A DNA stretch of 64,000 bases from Magnetococcales bacterium (GTDB taxonomy: Bacteria; Pseudomonadota; Magnetococcia; Magnetococcales; Magnetaquicoccaceae), in NCBI GenBank assembly GCA_002753095.1, contig PDZU01000005.1, forward strand, positions 1 through 64,000, written 5' to 3'. The notes beneath the pieces are model-generated. The model worked only from the letters and a program-made list of their open reading frames with translations, had not been told where the DNA came from and ran no database searches. Shown piece after piece: positions 18,762 to 27,703 of this stretch (position 1 is the first letter of the stretch; every line of letters begins with the position of its first letter). The translations under genes and the position numbers were made by a program.

Positions 18762-20801
18762 ATGACAAACCCTAAATTTCATTCGCTGCCGAATTTTAAA
18801 GCTGTCCATCAATTCTTGGGAGATGGAAACGCTGAAAATGATTTGAAAAATATTTTGATGAAGGAAATTTTTTCCATCGAAGAAAAAATCGGTAAAGATA
18901 AGTTACATAAAGATATTTCTGTTTACAGCACAAAAGGACGAGTAAAAACTGCTAGCAGTATTTTTCTCAAGACAAAGAGAAAGCTTCGAGACAGTTTCGG
19001 TGAATATTCAGATTACGCTGGTGTTCGTGTTCTAGTCATGTTTGAGGAAGAACTTCTGAAAGTTCTTGACTATTTGTTAAAAGAAGTAGTTGAGCATGGC
19101 AAACTATACGAAATGAAGGTTTTTAATATGGATGATCACATTAAGCAAGGACTAAAGGAGCTCGAGAACTTTAAAGCACATGAAAATAACGGATTTAACT
19201 CAATTTCAAAAGAAATTTTTGATTACATTGACAGAGAACCCAGGTACAGGTCCATCCATATTTTATTTGGAAAAAAGATTAACTATCGCAAAGATCTTTT
19301 TGGGTATGGAGACGGTATTTTCGTCCTTGAATTGCAGTTACGCACTCTTACTGATGATTTGTGGGCTGAAATGGAACACAAACTAGCTTACAAACAAGGA
19401 AAAACAAATCAACAACTTGCAACCAGTTTTGCCCATTTAAAGGATGACCTGACAACCATGGGGAAACGCCTCTCATCCCTGAGACGATTAAGAGCGAGGC
19501 AAATGGCCGTCAACCAATTATCCATCATAGGATCCGGTCCTTATTTGTTCTTGGACTATGAGAACGAATGGGATCCTCTAGAGTTTTTACCAAAAAATCA
19601 ACAGCTTCACAGTGTAGTCCAAAAGTTGCGTGATGCGTCGAAAGATTATGCCGTTGATGACACTTCCGAACCTGCAAGAAATAAATATATCGACACAGCT
19701 GAGCCGCTATTGGCAAAAATAGATGAACTTTTTGCTAACAGCCACGAAGGGAAAGCATCGGAAATTTCTGAAAACAATAAAGATAAGATTGATTATTTCG
19801 TGCGCATGGAAAGGGGTTACGTTGCCTTTCTAAAAGGAAACTACCTTGATGCGCACGACATTTACTCTGCCATCACAATAGACTCCGCCTATTCAGACCG
19901 TCCTGTGCCTCATCTCCGCTTGGGTGAAGTTTCTTTTGTAAGAAACGCCATTGGAGAAAAATCGTGCGTCCATGATCGTGGTTTGGTCCAGTCCGACCAA
20001 ACCAACCGGGATGATTCAAAAACTCATGAATCTTCCCAATTGAATGTGCATCAAGGCGGCCAGGGACAGTCATCCAGTGGGAGAAACGATGATCAAGGCC
20101 AGTCGTGCTTTGATGCAAGTCTGGCAGCCTTCGACAAGGCTGTTGACTTGGTGTACACGGCATTCAAAGATGGAAAGGCATCCCCGGTTCAACGCAAAGT
20201 TGGCGCCGGTATTATAAACAAAGTGGCATCGATATATATGCTTCTTGGTGCGGATGAATATTTGGATTATTGTATTGAACTGTATCGGTTTGTCGCTGAA
20301 ATGGTAGATGGACTAACAGATCCCAGTCCGATTATGACATCCAACAACCTTGGATGGTGCTATGTCGAGAAAATGCGCATCAGCTACGAAGAAAGAAAAA
20401 ATGGGCCAGACGGAGCATGGATTAACGAAATTAGTTATTGGCACGGCAAAGCATGGAACACTTTAGAGATTATTTTTCGTGATCTTGAAGACCAATCAAA
20501 ACTAAATAAATTCAGTAGCAATCATCTAGATACAGCCTCCTGGTTTCTGTTTCAAACTTGGAGGCTGTTGCAACACACATCAGAGCGCGAGAAAAATGTC
20601 CTTCGTGGCCAGATTGTCAAAAAATCCCCTGGATTTGTCTATTCAACTCCTGATGCTGCCTTAAAGAAAGCTGAAGAATTTTGCCGTCTGGGTTGGGGAC
20701 TGAAGAATCGAGCAATTTTTTCTGCCTCCAGCGTCTATGCACAACGCCACCATACTGAGGAGATCATGGAAGCAAAAAAAAATCATCCATCCGACGGATA
20801 A
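18762..20801 (+). CDS. RelA/SpoT-domain (p)ppGpp synthetase-like protein with helical C-terminal domain
   Basis: This 679-aa protein has a RelA/SpoT nucleotidyltransferase domain at about residues 50-250. Visible motifs are KGRVKTASSIFLKTKRK (ATP/GTP-binding basic segment), SDYAGVRVLV (metal-binding Asp), RYRSIHILF (SxH) and LELQLRTLTDDLWAEMEH (catalytic Glu and ExQxRT). All look intact, so pyrophosphate transfer is plausible. There is no HD hydrolase, TGS or ACT domain. The C-terminal 400 residues look like TPR-type helices, with a Gln/Ser/Asp-rich linker near 415-445. The gene is AT-rich, stands alone, and interrupts the denitrification region, so horizontal acquisition is likely. A stress or phage-defence role is possible but unsupported directly. 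Confidence 0.75.
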   Translation: MTNPKFHSLPNFKAVHQFLGDGNAENDLKNILMKEIFSIEEKIGKDKLHKDISVYSTKGRVKTASSIFLKTKRKLRDSFGEYSDYAGVRVLVMFEEELLKVLDYLLKEVVEHGKLYEMKVFNMDDHIKQGLKELENFKAHENNGFNSISKEIFDYIDREPRYRSIHILFGKKINYRKDLFGYGDGIFVLELQLRTLTDDLWAEMEHKLAYKQGKTNQQLATSFAHLKDDLTTMGKRLSSLRRLRARQMAVNQLSIIGSGPYLFLDYENEWDPLEFLPKNQQLHSVVQKLRDASKDYAVDDTSEPARNKYIDTAEPLLAKIDELFANSHEGKASEISENNKDKIDYFVRMERGYVAFLKGNYLDAHDIYSAITIDSAYSDRPVPHLRLGEVSFVRNAIGEKSCVHDRGLVQSDQTNRDDSKTHESSQLNVHQGGQGQSSSGRNDDQGQSCFDASLAAFDKAVDLVYTAFKDGKASPVQRKVGAGIINKVASIYMLLGADEYLDYCIELYRFVAEMVDGLTDPSPIMTSNNLGWCYVEKMRISYEERKNGPDGAWINEISYWHGKAWNTLEIIFRDLEDQSKLNKFSSNHLDTASWFLFQTWRLLQHTSEREKNVLRGQIVKKSPGFVYSTPDAALKKAEEFCRLGWGLKNRAIFSASSVYAQRHHTEEIMEAKKNHPSDG

Positions 20802-21110
20802 ATTCTGGTTCGTTACCGTCTAATCTGTTAGCATGGTCCTAGATGACGGCAAGCAGCAATACGAAGTTCGCGAGTGACATTAAGAGTTTTAGAGGTGCCG
20901 ACGGCATTGCGGCATCGGGTTTGCATCGGTATGTTTCGCGGGAATTTTAGTTGCTGTGTTGACGGTTCATTGACTGTCTAAGGAACTGGACTGGGGTCCG
21001 TTACGTAGATCCCAAGACGGTCCTGAAACCAAAGGAGAGAGTGATGATTGACATCGTCAAATTCTGAGGGAGAATGCACTTAACCGGATGACAGGGAAAG
21101 GCAGAAAACC
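20802..21110. other. Intergenic region downstream of the RelA/SpoT gene
   Basis: No gene is recognised. A few very short reading frames exist, such as one starting MTASSNTKFASD near 20842 and MIDIVKF near 21043, the latter after GGAGAG. They are too short to support. The stretch may be the remnant of a decayed gene or mobile element, or may hold an RNA ending at the following terminator. Confidence 0.4.
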
Positions 21111-21150
21111 TCAAAAAAGGCCACGACGGAAGTCGGGGCCTTTTTTTTAA
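21111..21150. terminator. Bidirectional Rho-independent terminator
   Basis: A stem GGCCACGAC/GTCGGGGCC with a GGAA tetraloop is preceded by AAAAAA and followed by TTTTTTTT, so it can work on both strands. It lies between the plus-strand RelA/SpoT island and the 3' end of the minus-strand nir operon. Confidence 0.88.
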
Positions 21151-21185
21151 CTTTATCTTGGGTTTCATGGTATTTGTTGTTTGCA

Positions 21186-22748
21186 TCAATGACTCGTCCC
21201 AGAGGAACGGGTAATCTTATTGAAAACATTATACTTACCCGACGGCTTACGCATAGGCAAACGCTTGACCTCTTGCAACGTCTGACTATCATAAACCACC
21301 AGAGCACCATCCTCCTCCCAAATACTCAACAGGGCATAACGACCATCACGGGTAAACTCCACATGACCGGAGGTCTTGCCGGGGGCCGGATTCAGCGTCT
21401 TGATAATCTCCAAACTCTGCTTGTCAATCACATGCACCAAATCCTTGTGCGGACCAGTAAACACATCCACCCAGGCATAGGGCGTGTTCTCATGACTGCG
21501 CATAAAAAACCCCGGCCCCTGGGTCTCAATACGCTTGACCACCTGCCAAGTTTTCATGTCAATCACCGTCACCATCCCCTCCTTCAAATTGGGGGTAGCC
21601 ATCACCTGCCTTCCCTGATAATCCCAAAGAATGCCTGAGGAAAGATGAGGCATACCCGGAATGGCAATCTCCTGGATCTTGCGACCCACATCCAACTGCA
21701 CCACCTGACCACTGCCACCGTTACGCGAAGTGCCAACCAAATGGCGATACGGCAGATCAAAGAAAAAATCATCCAGATAATCCTCCACCGCAATGCGGCG
21801 AATCGGAAAAGCGCTCTCATCCACCGGCAACTTCTCCCCGGATGCGTTATTAAAGTCATGCACCGTAGCCCGGTAAATGGGCGCCGCCCGGTCGTTATAC
21901 GGAATCTCCCATACCTCCGGCAAATCCTTCAAGGCAGCAATAAAACTGTTGCGCGGCGGCGCCGCAAAAACCGCACTCACCCGCGAACTCTCCGGCCCTT
22001 TTTCCGCCACCACCGGAATCACCTTGACAGGGTGCAACCGCTCTGCCTCCAACGCCACCAACGTATGCGGCAGATAGTTGGCCACCATCACCGTCTTGCC
22101 GTCGCCAGAAACCGCCAAATTACGGGTGTTCAACCCCGCCCGCACCTCGGCCACCAACTGCAAAGAATAAAGGTCATATTTGCTGATCCAACCATCCCGC
22201 GACGATAAAAAGACAAACCGACCGTCCGGCGAAAATTTCAACCCACCATGCAACGCAAAACGGGTCGGGAAACGTACCAACGGCTGCAAGGCATCCCCAT
22301 CCAGAACAGTCACATGGTGGTCAGCCAACTCCACTACCATGGTCAGATTCAGCGGATCGGCAGCATGCTGCGGCTTGTCCGGTAAGGTGCTAGGCTCCCG
22401 ATGCAGAAGATGGCTGGCCTGAATCTGCGCCATACCCCAGGCCGGAATGGTCGTCAACGGCGCCTGAATAAACTGAGCCAAAGACGCAATCTCCGACACA
22501 GAAAGCTGCTCGGCAAATCCCGGCATCTGCGTGGCCGCGCGCCCCTTGCCAATCACCTCCACCGCCTCACCCTTCTGCAACCGGCGCAAATTGTCCGGAA
22601 AAAGAGCCGGACCAACGCCACCCAAACGCTCGGCATGATGACACTCGGCACAGTAACGGCTGTACAACTCGGCAACCGGACGCTCCTCCGCCCCACCCAA
22701 CGCCACCCAGCCAACAGCCAACAGCCCCACCATCCAGCGCACGATCAT
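21186..22748 (-). CDS. nirN: NirN, heme d1 biosynthesis dehydrogenase
   Basis: This protein of about 520 aa has a signal peptide, a cytochrome c domain (CAECHH, near residues 38-43) and an eight-bladed propeller like that of NirS. It ends in a PSGKYNVFNK-type motif shared with the d1 family. Known NirN oxidises dihydro-heme d1 to heme d1 in the periplasm. I start at ATG 22748, which follows GGAGGGTG and overlaps the nirJ stop as ATGA; the longer frame adds five residues. It is the last gene of the nirC-to-nirN operon and runs into the bidirectional terminator. NirN and NirS are similar; the absence of catalytic-site context and the operon position favour NirN. Confidence 0.88.
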   Translation of the reverse strand: MIVRWMVGLLAVGWVALGGAEERPVAELYSRYCAECHHAERLGGVGPALFPDNLRRLQKGEAVEVIGKGRAATQMPGFAEQLSVSEIASLAQFIQAPLTTIPAWGMAQIQASHLLHREPSTLPDKPQHAADPLNLTMVVELADHHVTVLDGDALQPLVRFPTRFALHGGLKFSPDGRFVFLSSRDGWISKYDLYSLQLVAEVRAGLNTRNLAVSGDGKTVMVANYLPHTLVALEAERLHPVKVIPVVAEKGPESSRVSAVFAAPPRNSFIAALKDLPEVWEIPYNDRAAPIYRATVHDFNNASGEKLPVDESAFPIRRIAVEDYLDDFFFDLPYRHLVGTSRNGGSGQVVQLDVGRKIQEIAIPGMPHLSSGILWDYQGRQVMATPNLKEGMVTVIDMKTWQVVKRIETQGPGFFMRSHENTPYAWVDVFTGPHKDLVHVIDKQSLEIIKTLNPAPGKTSGHVEFTRDGRYALLSIWEEDGALVVYDSQTLQEVKRLPMRKPSGKYNVFNKITRSSGTSH

Positions 22749-23917
22749 GACGCACCCTCCCAACCCGGTAATATTTCACTCTCTTCCAAATAACAGCCCG
22801 GATCCTCAGCCCAAGGGTCGCCCGCCACCTGCCAGGCACGCACACGGGTATTGCCACCGCAAATGGCCAAATAACAGCACGTCGCACACCGCCCTTTGAC
22901 AGGCCGTGGTCGCTGCCGCAACCCCTGCAGCAAAGGATCCGTACTCTCGTGCCAAATGCTGGCAAACGACTGCTCGCGCAGCGAACCCAAAGCGTGATCC
23001 CACCAAAAAATATCGGGATGAACAATACCCCGATTGTCGATATTGGCAATCCCAACCCCAGAAGCGTTCCCTCCCCAGCGCAGCAAAAGCGCCCGCGCCC
23101 GCTCTGCATGCTCCGGCAGATGGCGCTCTACCCACTGCAAAAAGAAAGGACCATCGCAATCATTGTTGCCCGTGACAATCTCCCGATCTCGCCCCGCCTG
23201 CCAATCCGTATAAGCCACCTCAAACAACCAAGCCACCAATTGCCGGGTCGTCTGCCGCGCCGCATCATCATGGCGGTTGCCCTTGCCCCGCCCGGCATAG
23301 TTCCAATGGGACAGATAAAAACGATCAATCCCCTCCTCAACCATCAAGGCAAACAACCCCGGCAGGTCAGCACTGTTCTCCCTGGTCGGCGTAAAACGAA
23401 TCCCCACCTTGACCCCATGCTGCTGACAGGCACGAATCCCCGCCAACGCCTGCCGAAAAGCCCCCTCCTGAACACGGTTTTGATCGTGGTGCGCCTCCAG
23501 CCCATCCAGACTGACCCCTACATAATCAAACCCCACCTCCCGAATCTGCGCCGCCTTGTGCGCATCCATCAAGGTGCCGTTGCTGGATAAGCCCAAATAA
23601 AAGCCCAACGCCTTGGCCCGTTTGGCAATCGCAAACAACTCCGGGTGCAACAAAGGCTCCCCCCCGGACAAAATAATGGCCGGCACAGCACACGCCCGCA
23701 GATCCTCCAACACCCGAAAAATCTCATCCCGGCTCAACTCACCCGAAAAATCCCGATCCGCCGAACCAGAATAACAGTGCCGACACTGCAAATTGCAACG
23801 CCGCAACAGGTTCCATACCACCACCGGCCCCTGCCAACGGGCAGCACCCTGCCGTTGCCGCCCCGGCACCCCCTCCGGTTGCAACAGTTGTCGTAACAGT
23901 TGTGTCAGCCGAAACAT
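22745..23917 (-). CDS. nirJ: NirJ, radical SAM heme d1 biosynthesis protein
   Basis: This 390-aa cytoplasmic enzyme is a radical SAM protein with the [4Fe-4S] motif CNLQCRHC near residues 40-47 and a C-terminal Cys-rich SPASM-like segment (CATCCYLAICGG and a final Cys near DPGCYL) for a second cluster. NirJ removes two propionate side chains from didecarboxysiroheme to form the keto groups of heme d1. ILSGGEPLLHPE is the SAM-binding GGE motif. The gene sits between the decarboxylase genes and nirN and overlaps nirN by four bases. Confidence 0.93.
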   Translation of the reverse strand: MFRLTQLLRQLLQPEGVPGRQRQGAARWQGPVVVWNLLRRCNLQCRHCYSGSADRDFSGELSRDEIFRVLEDLRACAVPAIILSGGEPLLHPELFAIAKRAKALGFYLGLSSNGTLMDAHKAAQIREVGFDYVGVSLDGLEAHHDQNRVQEGAFRQALAGIRACQQHGVKVGIRFTPTRENSADLPGLFALMVEEGIDRFYLSHWNYAGRGKGNRHDDAARQTTRQLVAWLFEVAYTDWQAGRDREIVTGNNDCDGPFFLQWVERHLPEHAERARALLLRWGGNASGVGIANIDNRGIVHPDIFWWDHALGSLREQSFASIWHESTDPLLQGLRQRPRPVKGRCATCCYLAICGGNTRVRAWQVAGDPWAEDPGCYLEESEILPGWEGAS

Positions 23918-23932
23918 CCGCTCCCCACCCCC

Positions 23933-24928
23933 TCAATGCACCAGTCGCAAACCGGTTTTTTTTAAAATGCGCGTGCTGTGCAATAACGTATACCCGCGCA
24001 GTTCATCCGCCAACAACTGCCGTATCCGCTCACTCTTGGCCAGTACACTGGCACGGTCTGGACCATGCACCATGGCAAACAGATTATACGGCCAATTGGG
24101 CAAAGCACGGGGCCTGCGATAACAGTGGCTGACAAAATCCAACCCCCCGACCAACATTCCCAACGCTTCAACCCGGTCGTCGGGCAGATCCCAGACCGTC
24201 ATACCGTTACCCCGCAATCCCAACGCATAATGGTTGGGCACCACCCCCAAACGACGGATCCAACCCCAGGCCAACATGCGCTCCAAACGCTCCAACACCT
24301 CGGCAACAGAAATATCCACCTGCGCAGCCACCGCATGATAGGGCTGCAATACCAACGGCAACCCGGCCTGCGTCACCGCTACAATGGCCCGATCTACCGC
24401 ATCGGGCTGCAACGGCGCCTCTGGAAAACGGGACCACGCCAACGGAGGCTCCGGCATGACCATGGCCACCGTATCCACGTGGTTTTCTGTCAGATGCAGT
24501 TGAAATCCCAAACGATATTCCGCCAACTTCGGCAGATTGAAAACCGGCAAGCCAGTCCGTTCCTCCATGCGGGCAATCACCAGAGGAATCTCCTCGCGCC
24601 GTTCCGTGGCCAACACAAACCACATGTTGAGACGGTGATCCCGCGCATAGTTGTGCGCCACCTCGGCAAAAGCGTTGACCTGCTCGGTCACCGCAGCAAA
24701 ACGCTCTTCCGGCACCGCCAACGCCGCCAAGGTCAACCCCCCGCCCATGGCCTCCGCATTGTACAAAGGACCAAAGCGGCTCAACAATCCATGGTTGAGC
24801 ATCTCTTGAATGGCCGTGATAACCCCCTGCTCCGCCATGCCCAACGCCTCGGCCACCAGCGCAAAGGGGCGCTCCTGCACAGGGAAACCACTCTGCAACC
24901 GGTTGATCACTGCATAATATTGCCGCAT
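23933..24928 (-). CDS. Fused siroheme decarboxylase, NirD/L-like plus NirG/H-like
   Basis: This 331-aa protein joins two AsnC/Lrp-type modules. The N half carries HNYARDHRLNMWFVLATE, the NirD/L signature; the C half carries IRRLGVVPNHYALG and WDLPDDRV, the NirG/H signature. Such proteins decarboxylate siroheme to 12,18-didecarboxysiroheme in heme d1 synthesis. The ORF track starts at 25075, but that extension overlaps the upstream gene; the ATG at 24928 follows GGAG at proper spacing. Separate single-module genes of both types lie immediately upstream, so all four classical D, L, G and H modules are present in three genes. The D+L fusion is well known; a D/L+G/H fusion is less familiar to me. 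Confidence 0.88.
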   Translation of the reverse strand: MRQYYAVINRLQSGFPVQERPFALVAEALGMAEQGVITAIQEMLNHGLLSRFGPLYNAEAMGGGLTLAALAVPEERFAAVTEQVNAFAEVAHNYARDHRLNMWFVLATERREEIPLVIARMEERTGLPVFNLPKLAEYRLGFQLHLTENHVDTVAMVMPEPPLAWSRFPEAPLQPDAVDRAIVAVTQAGLPLVLQPYHAVAAQVDISVAEVLERLERMLAWGWIRRLGVVPNHYALGLRGNGMTVWDLPDDRVEALGMLVGGLDFVSHCYRRPRALPNWPYNLFAMVHGPDRASVLAKSERIRQLLADELRGYTLLHSTRILKKTGLRLVH

Positions 24929-24953
24929 GGATGCCGCTCCTTGGCGCGCCAAA

Positions 24954-25490
24954 TCAATCGCAACGCAGTTCGATATGGCTGTGAGGACGCCTCGCCAGAG
25001 CGTCACCAAAATAGAACGCACCACGTTGCCGGAAGCGCCGCAGACTGAAGAGGATCTGATGGGGAAAACGATCAATCTCGCAACAATGAATCACCGCCCG
25101 TACCGCCTGCATCACCTCCGATTGGGCCTTGCCGTGAATCATGCAATAGAGGTTGTACGGCCAGTGCGGCAACACCCTGGCCCGCTGATAACAGAGGGTG
25201 ATCATGCCATGGCGGATCAATTTGTGACCAAACTCCTCCACCCGATCATCGGGCAGATCCCAGACCACCATGGCGTTGGCACGGTAACCCAACTCGTGAT
25301 GACGGACAATCACCCCCATCCGCTTGATGACGCCGCGCTCCTGCATGGCCTGCAACACAGTCAGCACCTCCTCCTCTGTCAACCCCACACGCTTGCCAAT
25401 CTGCTGAAAGGGGCGAGAGATCAACGGCAAACCGCCCTGAATCTCCTTCAGGAGACGCTCTTCCGAGGGGGTGAGCAGGAACGTGGACAT
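24954..25490 (-). CDS. Siroheme decarboxylase subunit, NirG/H-like
   Basis: This 178-aa AsnC/Lrp-family protein has a winged-helix N-terminal part and the pattern IKRMGVIVRHHELGYRANAMVVWDLPDDRV, typical of NirG/NirH. It should pair with a NirD/L-type partner to remove acetate carboxyl groups of siroheme. The C-terminal 40 residues beyond the core are Arg-rich and slightly longer than usual. It lies in the nir operon, 25 bases upstream of the fused gene and 21 bases after the D/L gene. I cannot tell NirG from NirH from sequence alone. Confidence 0.85.
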   Translation of the reverse strand: MSTFLLTPSEERLLKEIQGGLPLISRPFQQIGKRVGLTEEEVLTVLQAMQERGVIKRMGVIVRHHELGYRANAMVVWDLPDDRVEEFGHKLIRHGMITLCYQRARVLPHWPYNLYCMIHGKAQSEVMQAVRAVIHCCEIDRFPHQILFSLRRFRQRGAFYFGDALARRPHSHIELRCD

Positions 25491-25511
25491 CGGGTGCGCC
25501 TCCTGGCAGCT

Positions 25512-25958
25512 TTACTGTAGAGGAAAGCCTAAATCGATATGAAACGGCTTGATCATCGGCATCATGAGCACGGAATAGCCGCTTTCTGCCTCAATCTGGG
25601 CAATCACCGCCTGCAAACGCTGCTGCGAGGCGGCAGTCAGCACAAACCAAAGATTGATGGCATGATCCCGCTCATAATTATGATTAACCTCAGGAAATTG
25701 ATTGACCAAGGCAGCCACCTGCTCCAACGCTTCGGCAGGAACCTGCATGGCCGCCAGCGTGCTGACCCCTACCTGACCGGTACGCAACACCGCCCCGACA
25801 CGACTGATTACCCCGGTGTTCTGCAGGGTTTGCAAGCGCTCCAACAACGCATCTTCCGACAGACCCAAACGTTGCGCCATCTCGTCATAGGGATTTGGCA
25901 CCAGCGGGAAATGGTGTTGAAACTCATTGAGCAGACGCAAATCCAGCGCGTTCAACAT
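25512..25958 (-). CDS. Siroheme decarboxylase subunit, NirD/L-like
   Basis: This protein of 148 aa is an AsnC/Lrp-family single module with ISRVGAVLRTGQVG and NHNYERDHAINLWFVLTA, the NirD/NirL signature. It acts in the decarboxylation of siroheme on the way to heme d1. GTG 25964 overlaps the nirF stop, but ATG 25958 is placed eight bases after GGGG and is preferred. It follows nirF without a gap, implying coupled translation. Confidence 0.86.
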   Translation of the reverse strand: MLNALDLRLLNEFQHHFPLVPNPYDEMAQRLGLSEDALLERLQTLQNTGVISRVGAVLRTGQVGVSTLAAMQVPAEALEQVAALVNQFPEVNHNYERDHAINLWFVLTAASQQRLQAVIAQIEAESGYSVLMMPMIKPFHIDLGFPLQ

Positions 25959-25960
25959 GG

Positions 25961-27151
25961 TCACAACCCCATTCTGTGGGCTCTGGAGGCAAAAAAGATG
26001 CCGCTGGGAGCAGAGGCGGGCAGGGCGGCCACCCGCTCAAAGGTATCCGTGCGATAGACCTCCACCCGATCCTCATCCCGCAACGAGATCCACACCTCTT
26101 CCCCCTTGGCGGTAAACTCCATGTGCATGATCCCCTTGCCAGGCCGAAACGCCTTGATCACCTTGAGCGTAGGAATATCGATCACCTGCAGGGTATCGTT
26201 GTCCGGGAAGGCGAAATTGACCCACACTTGGCGGTTGTCCGGGCGCACCATGGCAAAAACCGGCTGACTGTGTACCGGAATATGGGCCACCTCTTGCCAG
26301 TTTTGCAGGTCAGCGACCAACACCGCGTGGTGCCCCACCGCCGGCAGGAAAACCAGATTGCCCGCTACCGCCCAACCCTCCAGATGGGGCATTTTGTAGA
26401 CCGGCAACTTGGCCTCGCCACGACCATAGCCCTGCAGAATACGGCGCAAGCCTTTTTCCGGGTGCCAGAGGTCCAGCACGGTCATGCCATCCTCGCCGAA
26501 CAGACCGGCCAGATAATAGCGACCATCCGGCGTTACCAGACCATCGTAGGGCTGCAGACCGGCCTGGGTCCATTTTTGCACTTTGGGCTGGTTGATATCG
26601 CGCACATCGAGCAGCCAGATCTCCCCGGCATCAAACAGACTGAAAACAAACGACTGCCCTGGTGCATCCTCCAGGCCGACCACCTTGGAAAGTTTGCCAT
26701 CGGCGGCCAAGGCGGGCAGGTCCAATTTCATCTGCAGGGTTTCGGTATCGAAGATGCGCACTCCACCCGGTGTATAGTTGGCCACAGCCAACAGACGGCC
26801 ATCCTGCGAAATCGCTCCACCGATGCTGTTGCCGGCCTGGATCACCCGATTGACCACCTGCATGGTCAACAGATCCACCTTGCTCAACCCCCCGTCCCGC
26901 CCAAAAACAAAGGCATAGCGTCCATCGCGCGAAAAGACGGCGGTGGCATGGGAAAGGTCTCCCAAACCTGTCACGCTGCCCAACAACGTATTATGGCTGT
27001 TTTCCAGCACCTGCACAGAACCGCTGGCCCGTTCCACCACCAGCCCCAGGTCGCCGGTACCACGCAACGTCGTACAACCACTCAGCAGCACCATCGCCAA
27101 GAGCGTGGCCATCCAGGTTATCATGCGCCATTTTTTCCCCGTCACGCTCAT
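25961..27151 (-). CDS. nirF: NirF, heme d1 biosynthesis lipoprotein
   Basis: This protein of 396 aa begins MSVTGKKWRMITW and has a lipobox (MVLLSGC), so it should be a periplasmic lipoprotein, as known for NirF. The body is a d1-type beta propeller (repeats such as FSRDGRYAFVFGRDGG and ISQDGRLLAVANY) without a cytochrome c domain. NirF binds heme d1 precursors and is essential for maturation, acting before NirN. The ORF track extends it to 27703, but that extension covers nirC in another frame and is rejected. The start overlaps the nirC stop by four bases. Confidence 0.9.
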   Translation of the reverse strand: MSVTGKKWRMITWMATLLAMVLLSGCTTLRGTGDLGLVVERASGSVQVLENSHNTLLGSVTGLGDLSHATAVFSRDGRYAFVFGRDGGLSKVDLLTMQVVNRVIQAGNSIGGAISQDGRLLAVANYTPGGVRIFDTETLQMKLDLPALAADGKLSKVVGLEDAPGQSFVFSLFDAGEIWLLDVRDINQPKVQKWTQAGLQPYDGLVTPDGRYYLAGLFGEDGMTVLDLWHPEKGLRRILQGYGRGEAKLPVYKMPHLEGWAVAGNLVFLPAVGHHAVLVADLQNWQEVAHIPVHSQPVFAMVRPDNRQVWVNFAFPDNDTLQVIDIPTLKVIKAFRPGKGIMHMEFTAKGEEVWISLRDEDRVEVYRTDTFERVAALPASAPSGIFFASRAHRMGL

Positions 27152-27504
27152 TCCGCCACCCCTTCCAGTAGACGATCCACCAACCAACCAACCTCTTCCT
27201 GGTTTAAAAACCCTTTCCATGGCGGCATGGCCTGTTCCGGCACACCATGCAGGATGATCTGTTGCAGATACTCTTTTGGTTTGCCCTGCAGGGCACTGGC
27301 GGTCAAGGGCGGTCCCAAACCGCCCAACAAGCGCAAACCGTGACAGGAACCGCAATCCTGACGCAACAGATGCAGCAGTTCCTGCTGGCGCGACGACTCC
27401 ATGGCAGCAAGCCTTGTCGGGCTCATGACAAGCAGGAGTGCCATTATAACAGACCCTGTACAACGCACCCAAGAATATTGCCAAGCACACAATAAAAATT
27501 TCAT
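27148..27504 (-). CDS. nirC: NirC, cytochrome c55X
   Basis: This small exported monoheme c-type cytochrome (about 118 aa) has a signal region (TGSVIMALLLVMSPTRLAA) and a heme site CGSCHG, with a Met ligand candidate in EQAMPPWKGF. NirC is thought to donate electrons to NirS and/or during heme d1 maturation. The exact start is uncertain: ATG 27504 gives a positively charged n-region, while ATG 27444 lies just inside the hydrophobic core. It leads the minus-strand heme d1 operon and is divergent from nirS. Confidence 0.83.
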   Translation of the reverse strand: MKFLLCAWQYSWVRCTGSVIMALLLVMSPTRLAAMESSRQQELLHLLRQDCGSCHGLRLLGGLGPPLTASALQGKPKEYLQQIILHGVPEQAMPPWKGFLNQEEVGWLVDRLLEGVAE

Positions 27505-27532
27505 GATGAATACCGAAACAAGCGCGAGTGTT

Positions 27533-27546
27533 TTGACAAATATCAT
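27533..27546 (-). promoter_or_regulatory. Weak FNR/DNR-like box near nirC
   Basis: TTGACAAATATCAT approximates the TTGAT-N4-ATCAA consensus with two mismatches. It is 29 bases upstream of ATG 27504, or about 89 upstream of the alternative ATG 27444. Regulation by an FNR/DNR-type activator is expected for nir genes but this match is weak. Confidence 0.35.
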
Positions 27547-27703
27547 CCCATCCACTGTGCGGCAGCCTAGCCCCAGCCTGAGTGAATGTCCAGTAAAAAA
27601 CCATGCATCGGCGTGCGTTCAGTCTGGCGTTCTGGAATAGATATGGTAAAATTAATTCGTTTATGCAAGAGAAGATTGCTGGTCGAAAAAAAATGCATTC
27701 CAA

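Noticed and set aside
18762-20801. Toxin-antitoxin pair
   Set aside because: Only one gene is present between the promoter and terminator; no antitoxin ORF of normal size could be found.
27152-27703. N-terminal extension of the nirF ORF
   Set aside because: It overlaps nirC in another frame; the lipoprotein start at 27151 is coupled to nirC.
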